This document shows, in pieces, positions 10,233 through 23,000 of a DNA stretch of 64,000 bases. The notes under the pieces are model-generated. The model saw only the letters and a list, made by a program, of their open reading frames with translations. It made no database searches and had not been told where the DNA came from. Positions within the stretch are counted from its first letter, which is position 1. Each line of letters starts with the position of its first letter. The DNA is taken from the NCBI GenBank assembly GCA_963969345.1, contig OZ017770.1, forward strand, positions 3,481,246 through 3,545,245, written 5' to 3'. Source of the DNA: Turbatrix aceti (lineage: Eukaryota > Nematoda > Chromadorea > Rhabditida > Panagrolaimidae). The translations under genes and the position numbers were made by a program.

Positions 10233-13200
10233 GCCTGAAAATTAAAATTGATAATTTTGGGAGGGGAAAACGGGGTAATATAGAACATCCGCAACCGTCA
10301 CCGCCACGAAACGCGCGACGTAGAGAGACCGCATAAAAACTGCTCACGGTTTGACAATGCGGAGAGAATAGGAGGATACTACAGATGAACGTACAGCACG
10401 CAAGCTTGGATGAAGGAAAGCTCAAGTGCCATGGATAAAATATATGTTGGGTTACATTTATTGCGGGTAAGCTATAATTCATGAACAACCGAGGTGTTCA
10501 TATTCGGTTGCATTATGGAAGCCTGCCTCTTTTATTTTTGACTCGTTTTAAACACGACTTGTAAAAACGAAACATGGTTAGTATACACTGCATGCTACGC
10601 TTGGTTCAAAAAAAAAGACGGATGATGATGATGATGGGTGATCAAGCTGCGTTACTGCCAGACAGATTAAGTATTTTGGTGACCACTCCGACACCGCTCG
10701 ATTCCCATCTTGTCGATCCATTCATAGGAGCAGACAATTCTCATTGCTCCGGTTTGTTCAGTCCTAGCGCAAGTACGCCTTTTCTCTTTCTCCTCCTTTC
10801 TGAGTGGACTGCATCATTCCGAAATGCGCACCGCACAGCTGCTGTGTCGCTGAGCATCAGAAAGTCGACAAAAAGACTATCGGAAAAAAGAGAACAGAAT
10901 AAAGTTCTACGACAGTGAGAGCACAGGCAATTCAGGACAGACGCTCGCTCGTGTCAGCCACCCATCTGCCGCCGTTGTCGCCAACCACCACCACTACCAC
11001 CACCGTAAAACGGCCGAGTTGTATCGTCGATGCGTCGTCGTCGGTCGTCTATTTCGAACAGACAGCCACCGACCGACTCGCGTTCGTTCGTTCGACCTCC
11101 GCGGGGTATATTGCACAGCAGACATTTGGGATGTGGTGATTTTGCGTTGGGTTTAGGATTGACCAACTGTCTCGGAACGTGCATTATCGCCACCCCGAGC
11201 AGCATTGATCGCAATCCGTCGCGCAGCAAAGTCACTTTCCCCATATTTCCCTTTTTCCTACCACGCTCATTTAGGATTAAAAATTTCTTTAAAGGTTTCT
11301 AGTGTGATAAAAGCAATCCTTACGTCACGACCCCAGGCATCGTTATCGAGCGAGAAAAACATGTTAACATATAAAAACGTAGCGGAAATAAAGTGTCGTG
11401 TTTCAGTGCGACGAAGACGCACCCACTTAATTTAAAGAAGCGGCGAATTGTGTTGATAAGTAAAGTGCTCTAGCATGCAAACAGGAACGAACAAACGTTT
11501 AGCCAAAATGACTAACGTGGTATCGGGAAGGGAGATAGATACATAGATAGATGCATGGAGCACGAACGAACAGTTGTGGAATGAACAAATATGTAACACG
11601 TCCTTTGCAGCTTCGTTATTTGGGCTGTTCGTGTCAGTGGCACGTCCTTTGCAATCGATTTCTTTAGAAATTTTAAACGCCAGATACACAAAAAAATTGA
11701 GAAATTTAAAATTGCAACAGGACGTGATAATCCGCGAACACTGTGCATGAAAGCAAGCGAATCCATTCCTCCGTTCGACAACAGACATGAATGTCCGGTT
11801 TTAAGAAAAAAAATTCGTCAAACGAAAGAGAAATGATGGAAAAAAAGTTGTGACGTGTTTGCGGTGGAGAAAGCGTAGTATTTGTGATGCAGATAAACGA
11901 CATCTTATTAGTAAAAAAGGCTACACATACACTGTGCACCAAAGTAAAATAGATGTAGTCCTCGGGCTCGGTGGTAACAGCTCACCGATTTTCGTATACC
12001 AGTTGCCACAAAGCAAAGCAATCCGTGCGTATCTAGCTAGGCTGTAAGGTGGTGGTTGTGGAGTAAACGCGTCTCATCAGAAGAGAAAGTCTACACACGT
12101 GTTAAAGAAGTTATATGCGTGAACGAAATCGAATAAATCCTCCCATCCAATGCAAAGCAGACAGACATATCAGCATTTGCCGGCGAAAAATCAGGTTTCG
12201 CACGTCCGCTGATCATAACGGGAAAATGCGTGCATACATGTAAGAGTGCATGAAAGGCTTGTACGACAACTGTACTTCCTACATCGCCTCCATAGGCGTG
12301 GGTGAACACGACACGATCGGATTCGCACAAAAATTGGCAGAGTGAAACGTGGTATTGGGTTTTACACGAGCAATCATACCAAATCGCATGTGCAAGGGAC
12401 TGTAAAGGCTACGATCGACAAGCCAGGCACTGGCTGGCTCTCAGGTGCGCAAATCAAAAAGAGATGCAATGAACAGCCTGGCCTGACCACCGTCACTAAT
12501 CGAAAGAGCTGCAGCCACTGACCGTCAATCTTGCAATAACCAGTCACAATGAAAGGTTTCGCAGCCGAAATACTGGAACAGACACGCGCGCACTCTCTGA
12601 CCAGACATAGCGAACGACTTTGTCGTCGTCAGACGACGGACACTCGTTTTGGACCCCTTTGAGTAGGAGCAATCGATGAATATACGGTTGGTGTAAGTGC
12701 GACCCCCCGCAGACGGCGACCATTTGAGCTCAACATTGGGGCTTGTGTCAGCAGCCTAGTCAGCTGGCCAGTGGAAGCGGTGGTGGTCGCTAGCCTCTGT
12801 GTCTCGGTTGCTCTATTTTCTCGGACATCGATGGCTGGGACGCTTTGCACTCAAGCTGCACTGGTCACTCCAGACAGCCCTACCAGTCAATGTTTGCCCA
12901 CTTTTTTGAAGGGGATTGGGGAGAGGCTGTTTCACCGGGCGGTGATACAAAGTCTAGAGCAAAGACAACAATTTGTTCTATGGTAACCAGTAGTAGAGCG
13001 CTATTCAAAAATTATTTAGCTATTTATCTGACTTTTTCTAAACAAATCAAGCGGTAAAAATATGTATCAACTTTTTCCCAGACAAGGCAAACAAAAAAAC
13101 GGAGATTCTTTGAAAACCACAATAGCTTCAATGAAAAGGCGAAGAAAACGAAGTGTTCGCAAAAATGAAGATGGGCAACACCTTTTGACGAGACATTGCA

Positions 13201-14382
13201 AATGAAAGACAAAAGGTGTGAAAACAAACCCCATACTTATGTTGTGCCCTTAGAGGGTGGAAAATATATAGACTCGGTCCTCGTACACCTCTCAGAAGTG
13301 CAAAGCATACCTGCTATTTGTTCCCCGAGGCTCTCAGAGTACAGAGCAAACGACCGTTCACGTCGTTGTGTGTCGATCAAACAACAGAGCACAGAGGTGT
13401 TCCAGTGGGGAGGTTCAATGGAAAAATTCTTGTAAATTTTTTTAGGCTCGGTTTCTAATTTCGCTCGCGGGTGGAATTTATCGTCTGTTGAAAAAAAGTT
13501 ATTTTGTAGAAAAACAGGTATCGTATTTCGAACGTCATCGTGCGTTTGAAGGTGCAAATCGAGTTTTTTTGCGTACACCACCTCAACGATCATTGTTGTA
13601 TGCTCTCAACTTACATCTGAACATCAGACTAAGAAAATGGTCTACAAAAAGTTATTACACATCGTACGATACCAAAAAAGCAAACCCCATGGAATGCAAA
13701 TTGTCTGGAAAATAAACATCGCTATCAAAAAATTATGGCCTTTCTACCACTACATTACGGGTTCTCAGGACACTTATTAAAGTCACTTCTGGTTTCCAAA
13801 ATGATACTGTTCTGACAGCAGGACTTTCCTTTCGCAACATACTGTCGTGTGATTTGTGTTTTCTAAACCCTCTGGTATATTTTTGTAAATTATAAAATTT
13901 CGTTTGTTTTAATATATTTTTTACATTTTGGAAAATTCTTCTTTACTAATGCTCTGTTTAAAATTGTTTTTTTTGGAAGTAGATTTGGGGTACAATTAAA
14001 GACCCCAACGCTTGAGTGAACCCCGGCATGCTCTGAACATGTTGTTAGGGGATAAAAAATAAAAAGGACAAGTCAGGGCTTGCTCTGAAATACACTTCAA
14101 AATCAACGAACGTCTTCAGTTGGCCACGTTTAGGATGACCACAAGTAGATAAAACCTGCTTTGCGTTTACCCATACTTCTTTCTTCTTCATTTGTCGCTC
14201 CATAATGCCGAATACAAAAACTTGTTTCAGTTGTTGTATAATTAGGCCTTATATGACAACGGCCATTTGTCCACTCAGAAGGCCATCAAATCAATAGATT
14301 GCCACATAATAATAAGATTTGAGAAGAAGGTTGAATACCATTTTCACTCTTAATTTTTTTCTAATATATTTGTTTTAGCAAT
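10233..14382. other. 4.1-kb stretch without supported genes
   Basis: This follows the 5' end of the kinase gene and precedes the SXP/RAL-2-like gene. It contains short open frames with simple CAC/ACC and TCG runs (around 10,960-11,080), no phase-compatible splice chains and no recognisable protein. Promoter and 5' UTR of the kinase gene are expected here. Confidence 0.5.
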
Positions 14383-15641
14383 ATGGGGCCTAAAATTTGT
14401 CGCAACATTTTTATGTGTATTATCCTAGCACTCAGCTTTGCTCAAACTCTGGGCCAAAACGTAAGATTTGTTTTTAATCCGGCTGGGAAAAGGAAAAAAT
14501 ATTGAATAATAATTATGTTTTTTTAGCAGTCATTCCAGTCGTGTGGCCTCCCGAATGACATAAACACGCTACCAACGTACATACAAGACGAGCTGCGCAA
14601 CATTTGGTATGACAAGTTTTACTGAAACAATATTATTAACAAACCAACTGTTTTTGTTTGTAGGCGAAATTACGTTCCTGGAAATGATTGTGACGAAGAA
14701 AGAATAGCATCCGATGACATACGCGGCGTATTCGATACGCTTTTGAATGACGAAAAACGAGATATAGCGCCAACCAATATCTCGATCGAAAAAGGCGACT
14801 CGAATCCCGTTTTAGAGACGCGGACGTTTGCGCCGCCAATTGATCGAGGAAACTCTAGTGTAAAAAAATTTAATTATCGCAAAATATTAATAGCGCTTTT
14901 CATGTCTTTCAGAATCTGTGGTCTAATCATACGAACGTGTCAAATTCAAATAACGACGAATATTACGACAATGGTAAGTAGCAGTTTTTTTTCAACAAAA
15001 AAATGATCTATTGAAAAATACTTTTTACAAGACCCGAACACGTTGCAGAAGATACAGCAAACGTTAACACGACAAGCACAACAACCAAAAATACAAAAAC
15101 ACTCGAAAACGTGGCGAACAAAAAGCACCATGAAAGCGACGACGATCAGGATTACGAAGATGAAGAACCGTCAAAGAAATCAGCAGAACAGCTACCTTTT
15201 CTCAAGGGAGCAAACAAAAAAACGATTCAAAAATTTCAAAATGTTCTGAACGATCCTGATATTGCGTCCGAGCAACGCAGACAGGAGCTTGTACGTATCC
15301 CACCGATGAAAGTCGGAAAGAAAAGAAAAAATTCCTTTCAGCATATTTGTATAAGAAAAAAATTATATTTACAGATTCATCTTCTGGCTGTTTCATACTT
15401 GACTGGTGATCAACTGAAAATGTTTAATCCCTGGTCGGTGCGACAGCGCAAGCAACTGCAAATCCGGGAAAATCAATTAAAAGATTTGTCCGTGCCAGCC
15501 AGGCGTGCTCTCAAACGTATTGCTCTCAAGGATGAAGCGTCGCGCAACGACGAAATCGCTTCTCTGCCGTCAGATGTTACAAACGAATTACGGTTGCACG
15601 CATCCAGGCGCCTCGCAGCACGACGACGCTTTTCTCAGTAG
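14383..15641 (+). CDS. Secreted protein with C-terminal SXP/RAL-2-like (DUF148) region
   Basis: Exons 14383-14460, 14527-14606, 14664-14859, 14913-14973, 15049-15290 and 15375-15641 join in phase to give 307 residues. The first exon encodes a clear signal peptide (MGPKICRNIFMCIILALSFA, cleavage near Gly-Gln). A Cys-containing linker and a low-complexity Asn/Thr/Asp/Glu region with NxS/T glycosylation sites (NHTNVS) follow. From about residue 185, LPFLKGANKKTIQKF starts a charged helical region of the length and pattern of the nematode-only SXP/RAL-2 family, known as secreted, often immunodominant helical proteins. The match is by eye and moderate. The C-terminus is Arg-rich (RRLAARRRFSQ). Confidence 0.65.
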
Positions 15642-16120
15642 CCGACTCTGGGAGAATGTACCGAACGCTTTACCTCTTGTATCTATCATATATATGCTCT
15701 CGAAGATGACTTGGATTTATTGTAATTTACGACATGTCAATTTTGAAAAAGATACGACCATAAAAGATGAAAAACTGGCAGCTTGAAAACAATTTTTTCA
15801 ACGATTCGGCCATTCGCCATACACAATCAATTTTTTTGCCATACAAACTTACAAATTTCAGGATACTTTTTTTTGTGCACGGTATGCAAAAAGGAAGCGT
15901 TTACGTTAGGGATGAAACAATGTGGTTTAGGCTTCGCTGCCATCATCTCCGCCGTCGTCAGCCGGGCCTAAAAAATTGGGTATTAGAATACAATATATGG
16001 ACAAAAAAAACAGATATGGAAATCAAACCGTTAAAAGCAAAAAAGTATTTGAAGTCGGAAGATTGAATGTAAATGAAGGACATCCACAAAGACCTGACAC
16101 CGAAGAAACCCGACAGTTAT
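15642..16120. other. Convergent intergenic spacer
   Basis: A 479-base gap separates the stops of the SXP-like gene and the DIM-1-like gene. Overlapping short open frames are not supported by splice structure. Confidence 0.5.
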
Positions 16121-17507
16121 CTAACGAACGCGCTCTGCATGTTCCTGTTCCGGATCAAAAGAATCTTCTTCTTCTGAAAGAAAGACAACACGAGTAAACA
16201 CGAATACAAACACAGCCAAGAAAACAACATATTGTTAGTAACAGAAAAAAGTATGAAATTAAAAAACACCGAGGGTTATTTGCCATCCAACTTACCTTCG
16301 ATGTTGAGCGTAAGTTCAACGTTCGCTTCACCGGCGCTGTTTTTGATGTTGCAAGTGTAAGTGCCACTGTCCTTAGCCTTGTAGTTCTGAAAAAAAGTTT
16401 TTGTTTAGACACTCATAAAACAAACAACAAAAATGTACCTTGAGTTCGAGCTCAGCGGTGTACGTGTTGTTTCCGCCGTCGGGAGTGAGTCTGAACTTGA
16501 TGCGGCTAGACTCCTTGATCTTCTTGTTCTTGGGGTTGAGCCAAGTGACTTCTGGGTTGTCTTCAGCCTGGAATCCAATGTCAAAGAAGATAGCTGGGTC
16601 ACCTGATCCGGAGGTCTTCTGGAGAATCTGGGGTTTCCTCGTGAAAGTCGGTGCTCCCTGGGGCACTTCGAATTTGACGGAGAACGTCGCAGTCAGCTTG
16701 CCAGACTCGTTCTTTGCCGTGCAGACAAATTGGCCGGCGTCTTTTTCCTTCTTGGGTTCAATGATTTCAAGAGCAGAATAGTACTCGTTGTTGGGGAGTT
16801 CCTTGAGAACAATCTTGATGCGATCAGACTCGGCGACGATGTCTTCTCCCTTCTGCCAGACAAAAGTGGGCTTTAGCACGGACTTGGCCTTGAATTCCAT
16901 GATCATCACGCGGCCTTCATCTCGGGACGAGATTTGGGGCTTTTCGACGAAGGTAGGTGAGCTGAAGCCGGTGAGCTTGAGGTTGAAGTTGGCGTTACCC
17001 TTGCCGAACGGGTTGACAATAGAGCAACGGTACGCTCCGGCATCGCTGTCAGCGAGTTCCTGAATTGGATATTTTTTTCTGAGTAAAAAGACAACAAAAA
17101 GTTTATCAACAAGCAGACAGGTGCTGTTTGCTACACTAGGCAACAGTTGTTATTGCCAGACGCTTTAAAATTGACCAACTGCCAATCAGCAGCACCTACG
17201 CTTTGACCAGCAAGGCATCAAAAAAACTATGAGTTTCAAAAATTTACCTTAATTTGAAGGATCGCAGAGTACGTGTCATTTCCCTTGGAATCGAGGCGGA
17301 AGTTGAAGCGTCCTCCTTGAGACAGTTGAGTCTAAATACTTGACCATAAGCCGTTGATTATAGGCAACAAAAACCCACCGAATCGTAGAACCACTTGATC
17401 TCTGGCTGAGGAGATGCTTCAAGGAAGCATTCCAGTTCAAGAGAACCATCGTCGTTTTGCCGAGCGACGGGCTGCTGGGGGAAATGGGGGGCTTTGCCGT
17501 TTGTCAT
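16121..17507 (-). CDS. dim-1: DIM-1-like muscle protein with three Ig domains
   Basis: Exons 17379-17507, 17248-17331, 16439-17059, 16296-16386 and 16121-16173 join in phase to 325 residues. The N-terminus [17 protein letters not shown] and the phrases [22 protein letters not shown] and [19 protein letters not shown] are characteristic of nematode DIM-1, a protein of the dense-body and M-line region that stabilises body-wall muscle. Three I-set Ig domains occupy about residues 6-100, 105-205 and 212-305; each has the DxGxYxC-type tyrosine corner ([25 protein letters not shown]). The tail is short and acidic ([11 protein letters not shown]). There is no signal peptide, as expected for a cytoskeletal protein. 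A splice acceptor 13 bases before the ATG suggests trans-splicing or a 5' UTR intron. A longer isoform from upstream exons is possible. Confidence 0.92.
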
Positions 17508-17523
17508 CGTCTGAGCCTATCTG
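17508..17523 (-). promoter_or_regulatory. 5' UTR splice acceptor of the DIM-1-like gene
   Basis: On the minus strand AATATTCAG ends at 17521, giving a 13-base leader before the ATG at 17507. It fits a spliced-leader acceptor or a 5' UTR intron end, and supports the chosen start. Confidence 0.6.
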
Positions 17524-20034
17524 AATATTTTTTTCGTAAAATTATTCAAGCGCTTTCATCGCGATGTTGATAGCGGTAAAGATGACGGTCTGACTTAAGA
17601 TATCACTCAAGGATAAGCTTATTGTGCATGCGTAAGAAAGCAAAGAAAAGTTTCAAGAAGTTTACACACTCAACGTAGCATGGGAAGAAAACGCAGACTT
17701 TTAGTACTCATGTTGACTGCAACATATAAAAAAGAAGCTCTACGAGCTCAAGTTTTCACCCGATATCCCCCATGATCAACGGCGGAACGTAAAATAAAAG
17801 AAAAAATTATTCATTGTTCTGGAACAACGAATTCAACCTCCATGGAGAACCGTCGTGTATAAAAGTAAGCTCATTTTTTTCCCATCAGTACCTGGGGCAG
17901 CGTGAACGGGGAAACAAACAAAAAAATATGCATTTGACTTCTGGAGGTGTAAGCGTATTGACTCAGGGAATTATGCAAAGATGGAATGCCAAGGAACAAG
18001 CCGTAACCCCCGCAATTTAAGGAAAACTCGATCGCAAGCTGTGGTGCAACGCAAGCAATCCTGGATGGGGGGAGCGACAACAATAAACTGAACAACAACG
18101 ATTGGCTTGCTCGATTGGCGATAGAGGTAAGGAAAAACATCGCATCCAACAGCCAGAGGGAGAGGCAGAGACGTTCGATGTCTTGCTGCTGCTGCTGCTG
18201 CTGCTGCTAATGCAGTAAGCAAGCCATCTCGCCCCAAGGCACATACAACCGCATAGCCTTCAATCAGGCAGCATTGCAAGACTTAAGGTGGGCCGTACAC
18301 CCCCGCATTTTTCGAGAGCGGCATTGTTTTAGGCAGAGATATTTGCGAGGGTATGTGCGTCGCGACACGGATTCGAGTGCAAGAAATAAGCAAAGTTTGC
18401 GCTCGCAGTCAGTTGTTCTCCGTGTTGCACTACGACTGGTTAGATGGGATGAAGTGTGGGGATAAAGCGATACAAGCGTTACTGGTAGTATGTATAAGTC
18501 TCTTAGTTTTAACCAAACCCAGGATCAAGTATGAGAAAACGTCAATGATCCTCCCCCTGAAGGGTGCTTGGATTGTTTTCATCTGCGGCGTCAGCTTTTT
18601 TTGTTTAACGTAGGTTTTTTTTCTCCACAACATTTGAAGCGGGACACATTGTTTGTTTAAATTAAATCAATGGAAAATAATAGCATTGTTGTCTCAACGA
18701 GGCAAGAGGAAGAAGGTTTCTTTGATGGATATTAGACGACACTGACAACCTACACTATTTGGAATTGACTGAGTAATCAATTGCACCTTGTTGCTCCATA
18801 TGCGAGCGCAATCGATTGCAGAAAAAATAAAGCGCAGAATAGAAAAAAAAAGTTACTATACAGAAATTCTATTGCAAAAAATGACAGGGCAGTACCGCAG
18901 GGGTAAATACAGAAAACACACGTCGCAAATAAACGGATTAGTTTTTCACGCCTAAAAATCAACAACAACAACAGGAAAACACGCAACAAACAGAAAGAAA
19001 GTAAGAGCTTTCTTTCCTCTTACTCTCTGTTTCTGTTTCAGTCTCTGTATGTATGACAGAGAGGTCCCCAAGTGGCTGTTACTCGTAGTGTGAACGCACA
19101 GTGAGCTCTCCTCCTCCTTTCTCCGGTAGTGACAATTTTTAAATCACGTAAAAGGACACAAGCCTTGTTTATTGTCAGTTGGTTGCCATAGTGAGTCTAA
19201 TTAGAAGGTTGCAAAACGATAACTGGCAGGTTAACGAATTCCTCAGCATTTTTAAAATATTTGAAGTTTTGCAGCCAGAGCAATACAGACAGGAATGCAG
19301 GTGTGTTATTAAAATTCCATTCCATGCAGAGGGATGATAAGCTGCCTTCGTTTATGTTGATAAATGATTTTGCCTTTCACTCCTTAGTTATCGGCCCGCG
19401 AGCCGACTCCTATACTAATAAAAGTTTAAACAAGTTGTCCGTGGGCTGATTGTGAGTTGAAAAATCTTAGGTATAACCCGGACCACGACCCCCCCCCCTC
19501 CCTTAGTCATTGTTCGTGCGTCAAATTTGATACAAATTCCAATTTATTGATCTATAAAACATACAGAACTCGTTATAAAACCCAAATAATGAAGATTAAC
19601 CTGCGTAAAACGGTCAAAACTAAATAAACACAATGAAACATGTAATTGTATGATTATAAATGGCAAGACGTAGATCAATGCAAACTCATCAAGCGTTTTT
19701 TTCTGAGTAATTATGCTTGATCACCGACGTTCGCATGGATAACAATTGCACAGATGGATGCATGATTGGATGAACATGATAGATAATGACTAATAAACAT
19801 AAGGGATCGATTATTTGGTGTACAAGCATTGTGTAAGCGTAGTCAGTACTTTCCCTGTGCAAATGCAGAAGGAAAATGAAGATGAACAAGTAGAAGAAGG
19901 AAGGAGTTTGAGTCAAACCATGATTATGCATATACAACGCAGATTTTGTGATCTCATCGTGGAAGTTATCAAATAAGCATTCTACTCGTGTTGTCAATTG
20001 TTATCATTTGGTAGCCAAACGTAGAAGGAAAATC
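17521..20034. other. Intergenic stretch
   Basis: The 2.5-kb gap runs upstream of the DIM-1-like gene and downstream of the MOB gene. It holds a TGC repeat near 18,184 and a poly-C run near 19,489. No exons were supported. Confidence 0.5.
18184..18209. repeat. TGC/GCA trinucleotide microsatellite
   Basis: About eight uninterrupted TGC units lie in an open frame in one direction only. I take it as a non-coding microsatellite upstream of the DIM-1-like gene. Confidence 0.85.
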
Positions 20035-23000
20035 TCAACATGTCTGAGCGTAAGACTTGCAGCTGAGAACGGTAGGCGTCGGATGGCCACCCCAGCTGCC
20101 GCTCTTCGCCGCCGGAACCCTCTTCCATTGCATACCCGCAGTCGAGGATTGGTTTTCGGAGACGTCTTCGGTCGCACCAATGCGCTTAGCTGGCGGTTCG
20201 TTGACGTAGGGTGGTCGGACAAGGTAAACCGTTTTAGAGAGAACCGCGAGCTCTTTGGAGTCAAGAAGAGCAAAAAGTTTAGCGACTCTCGTGAGATGGG
20301 CCATGACGAGACCGCACTGAGGCCTCAGGTTGAGTGCCGAAAGGTGATCCCAGTGCTTTGTGTAAATGTGACCGCAGCAGTGCCAGAGAAGCCGTACCAT
20401 GCGGCGACAATGAGACTCAAAGTCGGCGGAAAACTGACTACCTGAAAAAGCACTTTTCTGGGTCAAAAAAATCAGTGATCGGTCAATAACTAACCAAATT
20501 TGGTCGGAAAGAGAGCTTCGTTCTTCCGGGATCGCTCGCAAAAGGCCATCACGCTGTCCATGTACTGCATCGCCGAGTAATTATGTCTCTTGCCCCTCTC
20601 ATCGATAAAATGGGCCTTTCTGGAAATAATAAAAAAAAACAATTCCCATTGTTCGAAAAAAAGGGTGAGTCAACGTACGGTACGCCGGGGTAGCTCATGA
20701 CATTGCAGGTGACTGGCGTGCAGAGCTCTGCCATCGTGCCACACAGAGCGTTGATGTTATCGAAAAGTGCGAGCACGTGCGTGGCCAGCCATTCGTTGTG
20801 ATCAACACCGTAGGGAATGGCAGTGAATTTTTCGAGCATAGCCTCGTCGAAGGAATCCGCAACGCAGAGCTCGGTGAGGGGAGCCTTGCGGGCTTTGCTG
20901 GCGGTCGCCTGAGACAAACTTGCACCGGTTTTTTTTACAACACCCGGAGGGTTGCGGTTTTCTTTGTTATTCACATCCGGCTTTCGACGTGAGCGGCTAA
21001 AAAAGTTGATTTGCTATGTTATACCAAAGAAATTTATTTGGTCAAGTGTCTAATAAAAATTTGATTTATTTCTTAGTGGAGAAAGTAAAAATTATGTTCT
21101 TTTTTTTCTTTGTTTGACTGCCCCTGCCTGTTACTTTTTTTATTTTTTTAGTTTTGAGATCTTTTTGACAGGTTTCAACCTCTTCACCCTCCCATTATCA
21201 TACCCCGTAGTTTTCGAGAATATGCATCCTCCAAAAAATGACTTGCGCCACTCTCCAACTGATGATCGAAGACGTGAGAATCGAGTCATGTCATCTTCAG
21301 ACGGGGTAGTCATTTCTGTGCATGTGTAGGTAGACCGATGATCATGAAAACCATCAGACGCCAAGCAGCACTAGAACAACACACAATCAGAGGGGGGAGA
21401 GCGTATCAGTAAACGAAAAAAAACAGGACCAACAAACACCACAGCAGTAGTAGTGTGCAAGCAACGTAAAAGTGAAAAAAAGGACAAAAAAATAAAATAC
21501 AATAGAAAAACCGACAGCGTACAACTACGATAGGCCGCGCCCATACCTCTTCATGGCTAGCCTCGAAAACTGTCATAAATAACCGCAAAAAAAAAGAAAG
21601 ATGCAAGCAAGAATTTATTTTTTTTATCTTTTTCAAGAGAATTATACCCAGTAGCGGACATAACACACCTACAAATCACGCTTAGAAACCAATTTTTCCT
21701 GAAAAAAAGAAGGTAACAGTGTAAACATTAAACACAGAAAAGGCGAAAACGGAAACGAAGAAAACACCCAAGACGATTGAAAAGACGTCATCACCAGAGG
21801 AGCTGGGAGGAGGAGAGTCTTTGCTCATGCCCGCATAGGAAGGAACAAAATCATTGTTGACTAAGCAAAGTTGGGCACACCTAAGTCACACACCGATTCC
21901 TTGTCGTTGTCTGCTACAACGACAACAACATGATGCTGATGGCGGTGGTGTTGGTAGTGTGTGCAACGGGGCTCTCGTTGGGTATTAAAACACCGTTATC
22001 AAGTGATTTGCAAAAAAAAGCCGGAAAAGGCATGAAGTAAAAAACTCAACAAAAAGTACACACAATTTTGTTTTACCAGAATACTTCGCTGACAACGAAT
22101 GTTGCTGCTAGGAGTCAGCTCACTCCTGACAACAACCTCCCAATCCGAACAGAACAAGTTTGCTGGCTACTTATATTTTTTTGTACAAAATGGGTCATAT
22201 AGAATCTATTTTGTTCGGGTATTATTAAATAATAACATCCATTGATGGAACCGGAAAATAAAATGAGAAAAATTTAAATATCAATGTGAAAGAGACTGTG
22301 AAGATGTGAGATCTATAAACCACCAATGCATGGGACCTCCTAACAGGCCACAGACCTAACATGCATCCAGCAGTGTGGAAACAGTCTCCGTCACCTGATC
22401 GCAGCCTCACTAGCCCAGCCTCATTCGCTTTGGTCTTTCAGTGATAAGTCAGCAAAGGACTCGTCTCAAAATGCTGCCGTCATGTTGCCAAAACATAGCA
22501 TTCCGAGGGTCTTCGAAAACGGTCCGAATCTTATCTTGTTTTGAGAAAAGAGAGAGGGAAGAAAAAAAACACCTGATTGCTCCCTAATGCTACGCATTGG
22601 TAAAAAAAGGCTAGCCTGTACTATGATAAATAAAAAGAATGAGAATAATTGCACAAAGGTCCGCTCATTTATTATACAACTCTATACGTATGACATCCGG
22701 CACGATAATTCTAACGATCAAAAAAAGCGTGTCGTAAAAAACCAAAATTGTAGCAGTTCTGCGGTAGGAAACGAACAAAAAAGCTCGTCATCTAGAAAAA
22801 AATGTAAAAGTGAAATGCACAGGGGGAACAATCACCGTGGGTGATAAGTGTGTTTTGCAAGCTCGAAAAAATACCACTAGCGGTGTTGATTCATAATGAC
22901 CCAAAATAATGCATAACAGTATTGGGAGGGACAGTACGACTAAGTCTTCGACAATAAAGCCCCTATCTATCACGATTCGTTGTTCACACTTTTGTGCAAT

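Noticed and set aside
10915..11139. Thr-rich ORF upstream of the kinase gene
   Set aside because: Low-complexity CAC/ACC sequence open by composition on both strands; no start context or splice partners.
20549..20974. MOB start at 20974
   Set aside because: The codon there is GTG, and the frame continues open to a good acceptor at 20997, so the true start is in an upstream exon.
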